From Symsagittifera roscoffensis (taxonomy: Eukaryota > Xenacoelomorpha > Acoela > Convolutidae), in contig NC_087070.1 of the NCBI RefSeq assembly GCF_963678635.1, positions 14,883,840 to 14,947,839 of the forward strand: a stretch of DNA of 64,000 bases. The letters are read 5' to 3'. The position numbers and the translations under genes were made by a program. Below, in pieces: positions 9,658 to 20,660 of the stretch; the first letter of the stretch is position 1; every line of letters begins with the position of its first letter. Under the pieces are notes generated by a model that saw only the letters and a list, made by a program, of their open reading frames with translations, was not told the DNA's origin and did not search any database.

Positions 9658-9659
9658 TC

Positions 9660-9677
9660 TGGTGCGACCATAAGTCT
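9660..9677 (+). promoter_or_regulatory. Candidate tRNA primer-binding site, copy A
   Basis: TGGTGCGACCATAAG starts two bases after the LTR end, as expected for minus-strand priming. The same sequence follows the LTR of copy B at 37,975. I did not match it to a particular tRNA. Confidence 0.5.
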
Positions 9678-9772
9678 CGAATAAGACCTTAATAGCTTAG
9701 AATTAACCAAAAAATAGATTAGAATTTAGACAAAACATTTTTAAAATGTTATACGACAATAATTTAATCGAA

Positions 9773-9979
9773 ATGTCTCTACGACTCAATAGATCAGAGC
9801 CGATATTCCGAACGATAACAGAACTACCCGGAATTGGAAGAAGACCTCGAACAAGAGACGACATACGACAAAGTAGAAACTTACCAAATAGTTTTATGAT
9901 CGTACGGCAAAAGCCAACACAAACTTTTATATTTAGAATCTTATTAGCAATGAATTTAGATTTTCATTTGCAAACATAA
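9773..9979 (+). CDS. ORF0: small Arg-rich leader protein of family 2
   Basis: About 69 codons start with MSLRLNRSEPIFRT just after the PBS (an in-frame Met lies further up at 9,746). The copy-B version at 38,096 keeps the frame and most residues: ELPGIGRRPRTRDDIR pairs with ELPGIGRRSRTRDDIR, and MIVRQKPTQTF pairs with MVVRQKLIQTF. Retained reading through substitutions argues for a real peptide. It is basic and Arg-rich, with no domain I recognise. Confidence 0.45.
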   Translation: MSLRLNRSEPIFRTITELPGIGRRPRTRDDIRQSRNLPNSFMIVRQKPTQTFIFRILLAMNLDFHLQT

Positions 9980-11343
9980 AATTTTGAAGTCAATCTTCAT
10001 GATCATTTCAGGCGCTAAACAAAATTATTAATATGCAATAACGATTGATAAAAAGATCTCAGATCGTTTTATTAATTTCTGCAGTCTTATATAAAACATG
10101 TTTGAAAAAAATTTATTGAAAGTGAAAATAAAAATTAGTAGCATGACAATAAATTGTTAGTAATCATAAAATCATCTGTTGTCCCAGCTTTATCACCTAA
10201 ACATAACAGCAATCATAAGTTCACTAATATCATTAAAAAACTAAATCTTTTTCTTAGATAAACTAAAACAATTTTAAACTTAAATTTACTTAATTTTAAA
10301 AACAGATCATCAAGGCTTATCCTTGGATCTTAATTAATTTTATATTTCACTAAATTTAAAACCTGATCATCAAGGACTATCCTTGGATCAAAAAGAACAA
10401 TTTTGTTCTCCCCACCCACATCTAACGACCTCAAACGTCGATTCACTATCCAACCCTTCCAAACGACCCAAGATTAATAGAAATTTTTTTTCTAAAAAAA
10501 CAAACCATTCAAATTAAGATATACAGTGAAGAACTTCGGTTATTCATCCTTCACTTGAACCCTCCTCTTACCAGAACCAGGATAAATATTAGACTTAGTA
10601 AGTTTAAAATAGTATCTAACGAACTACTTGCGTTCTAATAATACCTGAACCTTGTGGATCGATTTACTATTCTCCAACCCTTGAACACAATCACTACCCC
10701 TAAGTAAGATTAAGTAAGTTAACACCTTAGCTTAGACTAGCCACGAGAAAGTAAAAAATCATTCTTCGGAATTGATATACCTTTCTCTCCAACCCTGAAC
10801 AAAAAGACCCAAGTTAAGCTAACTAAAAAATCGTAAGGACTAACAGTCTAAGAAAATAGAAATCACCTAACAACTTTTTGCATCCCTCATCCTAAACCTT
10901 ATGTCATTCAAAAATCTAGGAAATAAACAAACAATCGTTTTACACATCTGTGAGATAGATAACCAAAAATACGATCTTGTAATCACAACTCATACACAAA
11001 CAGTTGGATACATTAGAACAAAACGACTAACAATAAAAAGAAAAATAATAAACAAACAAAGACAAATCACAAAAAAAAAGATTTTCAAAAAATAGAAACG
11101 CATTTTCAGAATCAGAAGCCAGCAATTTAAATGAACTCTACAAATTAAAGGAATCAATTGATAAAAATTGTCCCATTTACGATCAATTTTATTTTTCCGA
11201 TTCAGAAACAACTTCAAACTCATCAAAAAGAGGAAAAAGAAGAATAAAAAAGCAATATAAACACAAACCAGTACACTTGTATAATTGGAATCAACCAATT
11301 AGACACATCGATAGTTATATATTAACAGTCATTAAACGAAAAA
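9980..11343 (+). other. 5' leader of copy A
   Basis: Very A-rich sequence without a convincing long ORF. Two 25-bp direct repeats of the form GATCATCAAGG-CTTAT-CCTTGGATC occur at about 10,306-10,330 and 10,364-10,388, and each can fold into a short hairpin. Paired hairpins in this position could be packaging or dimer signals, which is inference. A Lys-rich 64-aa ORF at 10,901-11,095 and a following basic stretch in another frame may be remnants of an N-terminal Gag region. Confidence 0.4.
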
Positions 11344-13166
11344 ATGAGCCACAGCCACACTCAAAGTGACGATAGTCCAGATGACGAAGAGGTTTACCCC
11401 TTCCTCATAGATGCACCCGATAATAGAGGGCAACATGATTTTTGCAAGAATTTACTCTTAAATTTGATTGAACCCGGAATCAGCCCATGCAAAGCAGAGT
11501 TCCCAGATGTAAAAATCAAAAGACAAATTATTGAACATTATCTGAAAGATATATGTAATTTAACACAACAATAAGGAATCTACACCATAGAATTCAGCAC
11601 ACCAAATCCGAATCATCGAAAATATGTAATTCAAACAGACGATCTTGAATTAGAATTTTCAAAAGTATTCTAAGCTTATATTAAAAGCATAAAAATTATA
11701 ATTCACAAAGAGCAAAATCCATATTCACTAAGGAAGTTTTTGCAATAATATATACCTATATTTCTATATTAGAAAAAACAGAATTTCAAAGTATCTCACC
11801 AACTGAAACACCCAAACATACAAAAGTACGACAGTAAATCACATTATTTTCAACTTTCCTACATATAATCAAAGAAAATGTTACTAAAGACGATGTTTCA
11901 CAGCACACAAAACATGACTTACAAAAAATTTTGGCATGGTTTATAATAGATTATTTCACACATAATATAGACTTAATTTCACAAGCAAGAAAAAAATTCA
12001 GACCTCAAAATCCAAATGATGATACTGCCATTACAGAACCATCAGACTACGTGTGGAACCCTGAATGGTCTCATCATGCATTTATAAATATTCCACAAAC
12101 AATCTCAAGTCAAGCAATAAGTACAATATCTTACCAAAGAGATTATGTAAAAGTAGTACCACTAACCATTGATGCAACACCATTAAACTACAACACATTT
12201 TTACCCAATACGCGAAATAACAGTTTAAATTCGACCGTCATACACAATGAAAACCTTAATGGAACTAGAAATCTTACACAACAAGATATCCAAACACCAT
12301 CACACTTCATAAATGAAGAAATTGTCCAAACAACAACAACTACACAACAAAGTATTTCACCAATACATCCAAATTTAACAACACCAAAAAATACAAACAC
12401 TTCACTGGCACAAGTAACCTTACAATCAACCGTTAAACCTTCGGTTGCTCCAAAATATTCACATATGGATTATCAAACATACAGACCTATGACAGTACCG
12501 TCAAAAACACGAAGAACGTTCACAAGAAACACTTTTGCAGAACACAATTATAATTATGCACATTCATCAAAAACAAATTATCCCCCACGAAAAACTAATA
12601 ATAATCATGTAAGTTCTCACTATTGGGATAACCCAATAACAACAACCAACTCAGTAAATTTTCGGACTAATTCACATCCTCCACAGGACCATAGTGAAAA
12701 TTATCCATTCTTTCAACAAAATAAAAACAAAAAGCAAGCACCTCATCAAATGGATTACTTATCATCCGATGATGATTATTTACAACCAGACATTTTTGCA
12801 CCATATACCCAAGAATATCGCAAACAAGGATCGCGACGACCTCATACATATAATAGAATTTTTTCTCCAAATCCAACAGATACACGAAATCAACAACCAA
12901 TCCATATGTCAAATCCAATAAATACACAATCTTTTCAACCAATTCAACCACAAAACCCAATGACTATGCACTCGTATCAACCAACTCAAATGCAAAATGA
13001 AATACCACTCCCATATTACCTTCAGCAACACGAAATAACAAAAAATCAACTTTCAAATTTTTCGCAAATGCCAAATGCCGCAGAGTCACTACAGATGACA
13101 ATGAATCCATACCGTATGGGTGGATCATCAATAACATCAAATACTAAATACAATCACAAAATATAA
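11344..13166 (+). pseudogene. Gag-like protein of family 2, copy A
   Basis: An N-terminal piece (11,344-11,574, from MSHSHTQSDDSPDDEE) is separated by stops and frameshifts from a 411-aa ORF (11,931-13,166). The long ORF is Gln/Asn/Pro/Thr-rich with repeated QPxQxQNP-like phrases. It ends in PLPYYLQQHEITKNQL and MNPYRMGGSS, both shared with copy B at 38,800-38,950. In copy B this point leads into a capsid-like region and a CCHC zinc knuckle. Here the ORF instead ends just after the deletion joint (NTKYNHK), so capsid and nucleocapsid are lost. Confidence 0.6.
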
Positions 13167-13440
13167 AATCTCATTTAAAACACACCTTAAGAGTTTGCAG
13201 TCGGCACCGAAGAACTAAAAACTATTAAAGCACTTCAATTGCTTTGGCCACTGCTTCAAATTAAAAACATCATTCGCATACTAGCAAAGTTACTAACAAA
13301 TTCCGACATGATACACGAAATCTTTCCCCACGGTTTTTTCCCCAGACGATTAACAGGTAAGTATAAATTCAAATATTCTTTACTAATAAATTTAAATTAA
13401 TACTAATCATTCTTTACTCATGTTTCTTTTAGATTTTTAG
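13137..13440 (+). pseudogene. Remnant of 3' ORF Z with a spliceosomal intron, copy A
   Basis: The segment VGTEELKTIKALQLLWPLL..FPHGFFP matches ORF Z of copies B and C. Here it lacks the stop codon that interrupts both of them after IIRLLAV. A 76-bp intron follows: donor ACAG/GTAAGTAT at 13,357 and acceptor TTCTTTTAG at 13,432. The same donor and acceptor sit at matching places in B (44,681-44,758) and C (56,173-56,250), so the 3' ORF is probably the first part of a spliced message. Confidence 0.5.
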
Positions 13441-14962
13441 TCTTCATACCACGATCATCTGCAAAAAACAGAAAAGAAAAATAAAAAATAAAAACTTGTT
13501 AAAATTATTGTAAACTTCATTAATATTTTCACAAAATAATCTGATAAAATTTATACCAAATGTAGTAAATTAATTTATAAATTATTCCCCCATAAAGCAG
13601 TAAATTTAAATATGATGAAAATTTATAAATTTAAATTTTCCCCAAAAACTAGCAGTAAAATTGAAATTCTATGTAATAAATTAATAAAATAAAAATGCAG
13701 TACTAAGCTTTTGATATTTTCATTCACTCGCATAAGAATTCTATCTAAACTCGCACAGCTCGCCCACGAAGAATTGTTTAAATAATGAATTTCAGTTTCA
13801 ATTTTTCACACTCAACAACTCTAACACACGATAACAAGTTTCAAACTTTCCTTTAACCCGGTTGGAAAGGAATTATATACTAAAACAAACTAACCAACGC
13901 AGCTTACTAAACACCACAAATCATAAAATAACAGCATGACTAAGAAAAGAAAACCAACGGTATCCAAACCGGATTAACCCAGTTTAAAACTGGATAATTT
14001 ATTCTTTTGAAGACTATTATAAAGTCTAAGAAAGAAATAATAAAACACAAAAAAGTCGAAAGACAAACCCATAACAAAAACAATTTGATTTTTGGAAAAG
14101 GACACAACCAAAGGAACATAAGAAAGACCAACATAAAACCAACATAAAACGTTATAACATGACCTCTCAAAGAAACCGCACGAAATCATACTCCCACTCC
14201 TGGCCTAACCCACCAGAGAGGACGTCCTCAGCATGCTCTATAGCCGGCCTAACCCACCGCGCTACATCCACGCTTTGTGACCACACTTCTATTTTTAATA
14301 AGAGGTACTCAAGGGTGAGTAACTCTTCAAAATAACCGAACTAAAACAAACTAAAAGAGAACTTTTGTGAAAACAACTAACTAAATTCATAATTAAAAAA
14401 CTGAACTAATAAAAATTTTATACAATGTAAATTATACCTTGCAGTATATAGATCAGCACACAACAACAAAGACGAACATCCAAAGACAAAATGACCCCAC
14501 TACACTCGAACAAGAATGGCTAACTACAACCGATATGCCGTCCACAATCACAACTTAAAGGATTTAGAGTACGACTTGACTTCGCACAAAAGGACTTCAT
14601 TGAACTAGACCAATGACCACCTCTATGCTCAAGTATACGTACAGATCCGAGTTACAAGGCATCCCCTCCACGCACAATCTCCACGCCATTCCCAGACGAG
14701 GTTGAACACAAAACAAGTTCTCTACATAATACAGAAAAACCCGTCATAGCAAACCATTTTGAAATCAGATTGATTTCGTTGGGCAACACAGTCGTTGTCA
14801 CAAGAAGACTGAACGATTGATGCCCCTAACTCCAGCGTCCTGGAACTTCTCTAATAAGAGGAACCGGACAAGAATACGATGTTCGCCCAATACCAACGTT
14901 CATCATCCATCCTTTGAATTGCAGAAAGATAATTCTAAAAAACTCTGTAAAACCCGGATGGG
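13441..14962 (+). other. 3' untranslated region of copy A
   Basis: No long ORF is convincing. It contains two copies of GGCCTAACCCACC (about 14,201 and 14,246). It also contains a hairpin at 14,300-14,327 (AAGAGGTACTCA / TGAGTAACTCTT), with one stem mismatch, that is kept in copies B (45,621-45,648) and C (57,112-57,139). The segment AAAACCCGGATGGG precedes the 3' LTR start. Confidence 0.5.
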
Positions 14963-14970
14963 TGGAACCT

Positions 14971-15419
14971 ACTCGGATCGGAGCTCATATTCGAGCTCAG
15001 AAGTTTAAGAGTTGCCATCCATACATTATTGGTGGAATTGAAGGCAAGAAACTTGGATAGGGAGTTACATCAAGATCCAGAAGGAGATCGTTTTATATCC
15101 TCTAGTGAACTGGTCCAAGACAATGAACTAGAGATGATAGCGGTGTCCAAACGCTCTGTGAGTCTGTTACCTCAGTACGAGCCTCTAGCGAAGATATGAT
15201 GCGTGAAGATAGAAGATGATGCACATCAACCTGGGAAGCTGAGTAGTCACCTTAGGGTGATGAAGACATATCTGAAGACCAGATATAGGCTCTCGGACCT
15301 GCTGAGGGCACAGATAAATGATCGCATTATTAGCTTTCTGAAAATAAGGATCGATAATGGAGCCCCGCACAACGGAGAACTTGAAGAGGACAGTTACCGA
15401 ATCCTAAGACAGTAATTCA
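14971..15419 (+). pseudogene. Pol linker before integrase, piece 2
   Basis: Two frames read in series. LDRELHQDPEGDRFISSS..IAVSKRSVSLLPQYEPLAK is followed by KLSSHLRVMKTYLKTRYRLSDLLRAQ and GELEEDSYRILRQ. The counterpart in piece 1 is 8,529-9,249. The region lies where Ty3-type polyproteins carry the stretch between RNase H and integrase. Confidence 0.55.
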
Positions 15420-15450
15420 TGCAGAAGGAGGGACGTTTTTTTTAAAATAA

Positions 15451-16680
15451 AGATGGAATCTTCGCGTGGAAAAGGAGAGACTGAAAATTTGCAACTCTCT
15501 CGGACTGAATTTTTGATTAGGTTGCATGACCATATGGGACTTCAAGGGATAGATAAGGTTTACCAAAGAATCCTATATTGTTTTGAACGGCCTGTCAACA
15601 AGTAAAAGACCCAAGAAAGCTGAAGTTCCCACTGCAGTCAAAAGAGTCTTCAGATTTCAACGAGGTGGTACAGATAAACCACCAGAAGATATGCTTGACA
15701 GACAGCTTGACAGACAGTTTTCACCAAGTAAGCGGAAGATGTTCCCTGCATAACGGCCTCAAAAGAGAAGACCTGTGATCACTTGATCAACACTTGGATT
15801 GCCAGGCATGGGTGCCTAAAGACGTTCCAATCCGATATTGGAAACGCTTTTGTGGGCGGGCTCACAAAAGAGCTGATGCGACGGTCACAAGTGGCACAGG
15901 TTCATTCGACCACGTACCATCCTCAGACGAATGGCCAAGTTGAACGACAGAATCGCCCATTAGTCTCAATGTTGAGGGTATATTGTTTCCAATACCTGAC
16001 AGACTGGGACAGATATCTGCCACAAGTGATGGGAGCTTACAATAGGAAACAACACTTCATCAAAGGTTTCAGTCCGCACATGATGGTGACGGGACACGAA
16101 AAGGCTTTGCCACTGATATTTTTCTACCCTGAGTATGGAGGGAGGAGGACATCACCAGATGTATATGTCAGAGACGTGATTAGGTGTCAGCAAGAACTAA
16201 ATTATCTGTGCAGACGCAATACGCAGCAAGCTCAGGCTAGAGAAAAGAGAAAGTTCGATAAGAAAACGGCGGTAGTCAAGGCCTACTCAGTGGGAGATTA
16301 TGAATAGGTCTTCCAGAACGTTATACCGCCTAAGGGCACAAAGAGGCTGCTGAAAAAATAGAGAGTATCATTCATGAATACAAAGGTATATCAGGAGGGA
16401 CATTTCAACAAACTAAGCACGGGTCGAACCGCGCATGTTGAGAACATCCAACCCCAGAACCGCTCATCGGAAGATTGGTGCATATCCAGTAACATCGAGA
16501 AGGGCGATTAGTTGACGATGGATCCAGCCTGTGAGGTCAATGAAAAGGGCACTAGGGGGAAACGATGGTAATGAGAATCTAGAAGAGGAAGTCACAATAC
16601 CTTTGGATGTGGATCCAAATGATTTTGATTGAAGCTGACGGTGAAACCTTACCCTACGCAGAGGAGTATTGGTATGACCT
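15451..16680 (+). pseudogene. Ty3-type integrase, inactivated
   Basis: The N-terminal zinc-binding region is visible as LHDHMGLQGIDKVYQRIL (15,510-15,570). The core shows VVQINHQK, where the first catalytic Asp has become Asn. It also shows FQSDIGNAFVGG, HSTTYHPQTNGQVERQNR with the catalytic Glu, and LPQVMGAYNRKQHFIKGFSPHMMVTG. The C-terminal part keeps YSVGDYE..NVIPPKGTKRLLKK, but the GPF motif is mutated. After it comes an acidic tail (ETLPYAEEYWYDLEQNE). The ORF 15,783-16,307 is the longest open stretch. The core would have inserted cDNA into host DNA. An Asp lost from the triad and several stops mean that it cannot act. Confidence 0.8.
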
Positions 16681-16688
16681 AGAGCAGA

Positions 16689-17240
16689 ATGAAATACCGA
16701 AGAACAGGGAGCCGGATCTGCCTTTCACCATGCAGACGCGACCAAGCAATTCCTGCCAAGAAGTACAATCAATACGGAGATGACATCGTTGTAGAAAGAA
16801 TAGAGCTAAAGAAGCTGACAGAAGAACTAGCGGTTCTAGAGGAGATAATCGCGTCGAAGGAGGTGGACATTGTCGACGATCAGGACAGCGAGTGGTTGGA
16901 TGACCGATCCAAACCTGAAGTGGAAGTCGATGACGAGCTCCAACAAATTTACGAGCAAGAGCTCACCAACTTGCGGGTTTCGGAGTGGTTGAATGAGATG
17001 ACGGATAGAGTAACGGACCCTAAAGAGACCAATGTAGGAATACAGGTTGTGGATTGCGGAAGCCTGAAATACCTGAGGAGTGATAAACAGGACTCCTCCT
17101 GGGCTGCCCAGGAGGGATCGTTGTTTATCCCAACCTCGAACCTCCATTTAACACCGGATGGGCGATCGACGATGACTTCGATAGACATTTTTGTCCGGCG
17201 AGTGGGGGTAGGACTTACCCACACCGAAAAAATATCAAAA
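16689..17240 (+). pseudogene. Acidic pol tail between integrase and macro domain
   Basis: An open frame of mostly Glu/Asp-rich sequence (ELAVLEEIIASKEVDIVDD, SEWLNEMTDRVTDPKETN) leads to SIDIFVRRVGVGLTHTE, which is conserved in piece 1. No domain is recognised. It appears to connect integrase and macro domain in a single polyprotein, because the frame is open right up to the start of the macro region. Confidence 0.5.
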
Positions 17241-17831
17241 AAAATTGAAAAATGCAAGAGAAACACGAGATTTACAGGCAGAAAAAGATTAAGGCCCTAA
17301 GAAACCAGACATAGTTCGAGTAGTAGAGTCTTATTTTGACTTGCCGAATGAGTATTCAGGCAATATAGTGCTCACCGACAGTGATTTTATGCTCACAGAA
17401 AGAACATGCGCAATAGCAATAACCGCGGACATGAAATTTAGGACCGCTTTAGCAGCTGATACTAGGAACGGATATAAGAACATAGTACTTTTATGGAAAC
17501 AAAGGCCAGGAGTAGGGGGGTGTAGTTGCACTTCCGTCACTGGCGTCACAGTTACCAAGGAAAAACTTGTGCTTTCTGGTGACCAGAGCAACAGAAAATC
17601 AACACGTGGGTACTTAAAGTTTGTTTTTGTCTCTAAATAGGTTGAGGGAATTCTTAGTAGAGAGAGGACTCGAAGAAATCTCGCTTCCTGTGTATGAGCC
17701 GAATAGAGAAAGGTTGCATCCACGAGAATTGTGCGCACTGATAGATATGATCTTGTCATATTCGAACATCGAAGTGTACTTGCACAAAAAACACTACTTG
17801 AGCATAGGAGTTTTGAGAAGATTTGAGTGTT
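17241..17831 (+). pseudogene. Macro domain, piece 2
   Basis: SGNIVLTDSDFMLTERTCAI opens the domain. It continues with AITADMKFRTALAADT, YKNIVLLWKQRPGVGG, LNRLREFLVERGLEEISLP, VYEPNRERLHPRELCALI and NIEVYLHKKHYLSIG. These match piece 1 segment by segment and keep the macro-domain strand and helix order. Two frameshifts split it (17,341-17,640 and 17,621-17,831). An insertion of unrelated Ser/Lys-rich sequence stands at 17,530-17,620, where piece 1 has the CFLVTR strand. Confidence 0.6.
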
Positions 17832-18307
17832 AGGCCACTAGGAACCTGTTGTATTAGGAATGAGAAAAAGGAAGACTAAAGTGAGAGTGAAGGCCAAGGA
17901 CACCAAGTCAGATCTTTAGATTTCAGAGCTGTAGGTTTTAGGATAAGTCATTCTATGTAAATATTGTGTTGGGGTTTATGTGTGTATTGTGTGCAATACA
18001 TTAAGACCAAACGCTTGGGTGACCTAGTGATTACGAATATTTTATATTTTATGATAATGGGAAAATCTAAAGAGTGGATTGTCCACTCTTCGATAATTTT
18101 CCTACAACCTCCAATTGATGATACATTTAACGACTACTTAAGAAAGAATCTTTTTGAATCGGATTGTCTTAAACAGCTTTTAACGTGCGGAAACGGAGTG
18201 TCGTCTAGGTATGATTACGAAAGGTAACTTTTAGATCCCATTTGATCGTTTAATTACTCATCTAAATTCAATTTGGGAAACAGTTAATCAAAATCAGATC
18301 ATACGAA
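17832..18307. other. Spacer after the pol frame, piece 2
   Basis: There is no convincing gene. A Tyr/Cys/Val-rich stretch at 17,964-18,227 is open for 87 codons but has no counterpart in piece 1. The spacer corresponds in position to 7,384-7,909. Confidence 0.4.
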
Positions 18308-18960
18308 ATGGATAACTTCTTCGACGTGAATGAGTTGATGGACCTTGCAGTGGCTTACGTGAGACCGGTGATAGATGCGATCTATCGCCGTCTGATGGAT
18401 CAAAACTTCGCTCTGGAGGACCCAGAGTTAGTCATGTTGATGACCGCCTTAACTGATATCTTTCGGCATAAGAACCGTTGGGACTGCCCTACGGAAGTCT
18501 TATTGATGGTCACTTATGGAAAACAATGGCTACTAGACCGCTCAAACATCACGGTATGAGGAGGAGAAACGGCGCACTCTCAGGAAGTTTCTTGGCGAAC
18601 GAGCCTGGATTGGGAAGTTTAAGGACCTTCCAACCAGGTGAGATGCCTCTCCCAACCAAGCATAGGCCTGGGTTGAGGAGAATGCATCAAGAAATGAGTA
18701 CCGACGCTGCCTCGTGTAGCTCACAACAGAGAGCAGCTGTGTCACCGATAGGGGCGAGAGTAGAAGAAGAAGTCCAAACAAACGAGACGATGGAGGATAT
18801 TAGTGAGAAAGGAGATCAGTTGGAGAGGATCAAAGAAGATTTGGCTCGGAAGCAAGAGGACAGGGAAATGTGAAGAAAACTCTATGAAGACCCAAACAGA
18901 AGAAAAGAAGAGGATATAGGTCGGCTAAAGAGAAAGAACACAAAGAACGTTCGGAGCGCA
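18308..18960 (+). pseudogene. Family-1 coiled-coil protein, piece 2
   Basis: It starts MDNFFDVNELMDLAV. Residues 20-75 align with the head of the piece-1 protein (RRLMDQNFALEDPELVMLM, TEVLLMVTYG). A frameshift near 18,540 moves to the frame carrying LANEPGLGSLRTFQPGEMPL, then Glu/Lys/Arg-rich helix (KGDQLERIKEDLARKQEDRE). A stop ends it at 18,871, with coiled-coil-like residues beyond. The LERDQAN heptads of piece 1 are not preserved. Confidence 0.55.
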
Positions 18961-19340
18961 TCAAATAACTTGATCTTGAGAAGCCTGAGAGGGACGTACC
19001 TCAAGGAACCAATTCGTAGAGCTACTGACACCCAGAGAACTAAGTCAGACAACTGAGATACAGGTGATGTCAGGTTCTAGAAGTCTGACGAACCCGGATC
19101 CAAGTGATATCCTAAGAGATCCAGTAAGGAAGAGCACCATGCGGGAACTAGTTGAAACAGCTGGTCGAATCGTGGTCAACAGGCAGATGCTAGCTTCCGT
19201 GATGACTGTACTTTATGGAATAATCGATGATCCCGGATGATTTCGAGTAAGTGAACCGGACAGTTGAAAAGAAGCCATGCATGGCAGGTGCAGTTGGAAA
19301 AGGCTCCGGCAGGCAGATAAGAAAATTGCCAAGTGTTAAG
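18961..19340. other. Region where the SGNH gene should lie in piece 2
   Basis: I could not find the GDS, GTND or GIHF blocks seen in piece 1 at 5,470-6,200. Reading frames are short. Either the domain was deleted here or it has decayed beyond recognition by eye. Confidence 0.4.
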
Positions 19341-20660
19341 GGTGGATGGAGCAGCGGTGCGAGCCATCTCCTACTTTGTGCCTCCTAGCTTGGAGACGCG
19401 TTTGGGATCAGTCCCGGCGGTATCATGAGTAGCTCTTGTGATCCGGAGCAACTCATGTGATCCGGAGGCACGTTAGGGTGTAACGGAGCAGTTAGGTGAA
19501 AGTCCAGTACGGAGGACAACATATCCTAGAAGGAGGTTGGGACCGGTCAACCAAGTTGATGCTCCAGGACCCTCACATGCGTTGGCACCTGTGACTAGAG
19601 AGGAACATCACATAGACTGCAAATCCTTAATGTGGACAAGGCCAAGGCCTTCTCCTTTGCATGTCTCTAAACAAGACCTCATGAAGTTGAACTTGAAGAC
19701 GGTCAGTTTTGCTCAGGACGCGAGGCGAGTGTTGGACGATATGACACTGTAATAGACTGAACTCGATCAATGTGGTCGACAGGCTGAGAGCAGCGGAAAT
19801 TAACTTCAGCTCGACGACAGCATTAGGGCTAGCTGATCTTGAGGGACTGCCCTCCATTAACACGGTGAATCCAATCAATGCAAGGACGTTGCAAGAATCG
19901 CGATGATAGACGTGGAAGCTTCATCAACAAGCGAGATCCCAATGGACAGCACGTCAAGATGTTCAAACAAGTGAGAACTCCACCTGCTCATGTTAGAGAA
20001 GAAAGAACGTACCCCAAGCTCGTAGAGCAAGAAGGTGACAAAGGGCGCTATGAAGATTTGAAATTCAATTTTGACGACTCCATCTTCTCGGCATATGACA
20101 AAGTGGAAATAAGAAAGGCAAAAATCATGATAAAAGCCATTTTGCTTTAATCGAACACATCGAAGTCGTTATTTTGGCCAGATGTGATAATGCTAGCGGG
20201 ACCAGATCTGGACTTGATGCAAATATTGTCCAATGCCATAGGAGTTCAGAGGCAGACCGAGATGAATCCGATAGCGATCGTGTTTGCAGAAATAAACGAC
20301 CACCTGCATACCAGAGGTTTCTTGAGCAGACTCAGGAACCCAGCAACAGCAGAAGCTTCTGTTTGGCCAGCGATAAAGAATATCATGGAATCCATGGGAG
20401 AAATAATTGATGTATAGAAGGATGGCAGCTTTCAGAAGATAACTCTACGAGCTCTCTTTGTTCTGTGACCTGGATGTGCACAACTTCCTGACGAATTGAA
20501 ATTCAGGTATGCGATGGTTGCGCTGAAGGATTGTACGACGTGATAATACCCGCTCCAAATAGAGAACTGGATCAAAGAAGCCTCAAATCATTGAGGGCAA
20601 AATGGCCTGCCATGTGGTCTGATATCTCTAAGGCGATGCAAGGCTTGAAGGCACATTCGC
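19341..20660 (+). pseudogene. SGNH-like long protein, N-terminal half, piece 2
   Basis: Several short frames carry pieces of the 4,196-5,521 protein in order: YFVPPSLETRLGS (19,375); LADLEGLPSINTVNPINARTLQ (19,830-19,890), which pairs with TADLTGIPLKSVIEPINYRPLK; LFWPDVIMLAGPDLDLMQIL (20,170-20,230); IVFAEINDHLHTRGFLSRL (20,280-20,330); and VIIPAPNRELDQRSLKSLRA (20,540-20,600). The last includes the block corresponding to GMNDH, here EINDH. Stops and frameshifts every 100-250 bp make it a pseudogene. Confidence 0.6.

Larger units (their letters stand above)
9250..14970 (+). mobile_element. Family-2 Ty3/gypsy-like element, copy A (internal deletion derivative)
   Basis: The copy has a 5' LTR (9,250-9,657), PBS, small ORF0, a gag-like ORF, then directly the last 3' ORF, 3' UTR and the first 8 bp of the 3' LTR (TGGAACCT). 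Compared with copies B and C, all of protease, RT, integrase and env are missing. The gag-to-3'-ORF joint is near 13,137. On both sides the copy is bounded by family-1 DNA running away in opposite directions. Confidence 0.8.

Noticed and set aside
10901-11095. 64-aa Lys-rich ORF as a separate gene
   Set aside because: It ends in poly-Lys-like A-rich sequence, lacks a counterpart in copy B, and is most simply a fragment of the leader or of an N-terminal Gag part.
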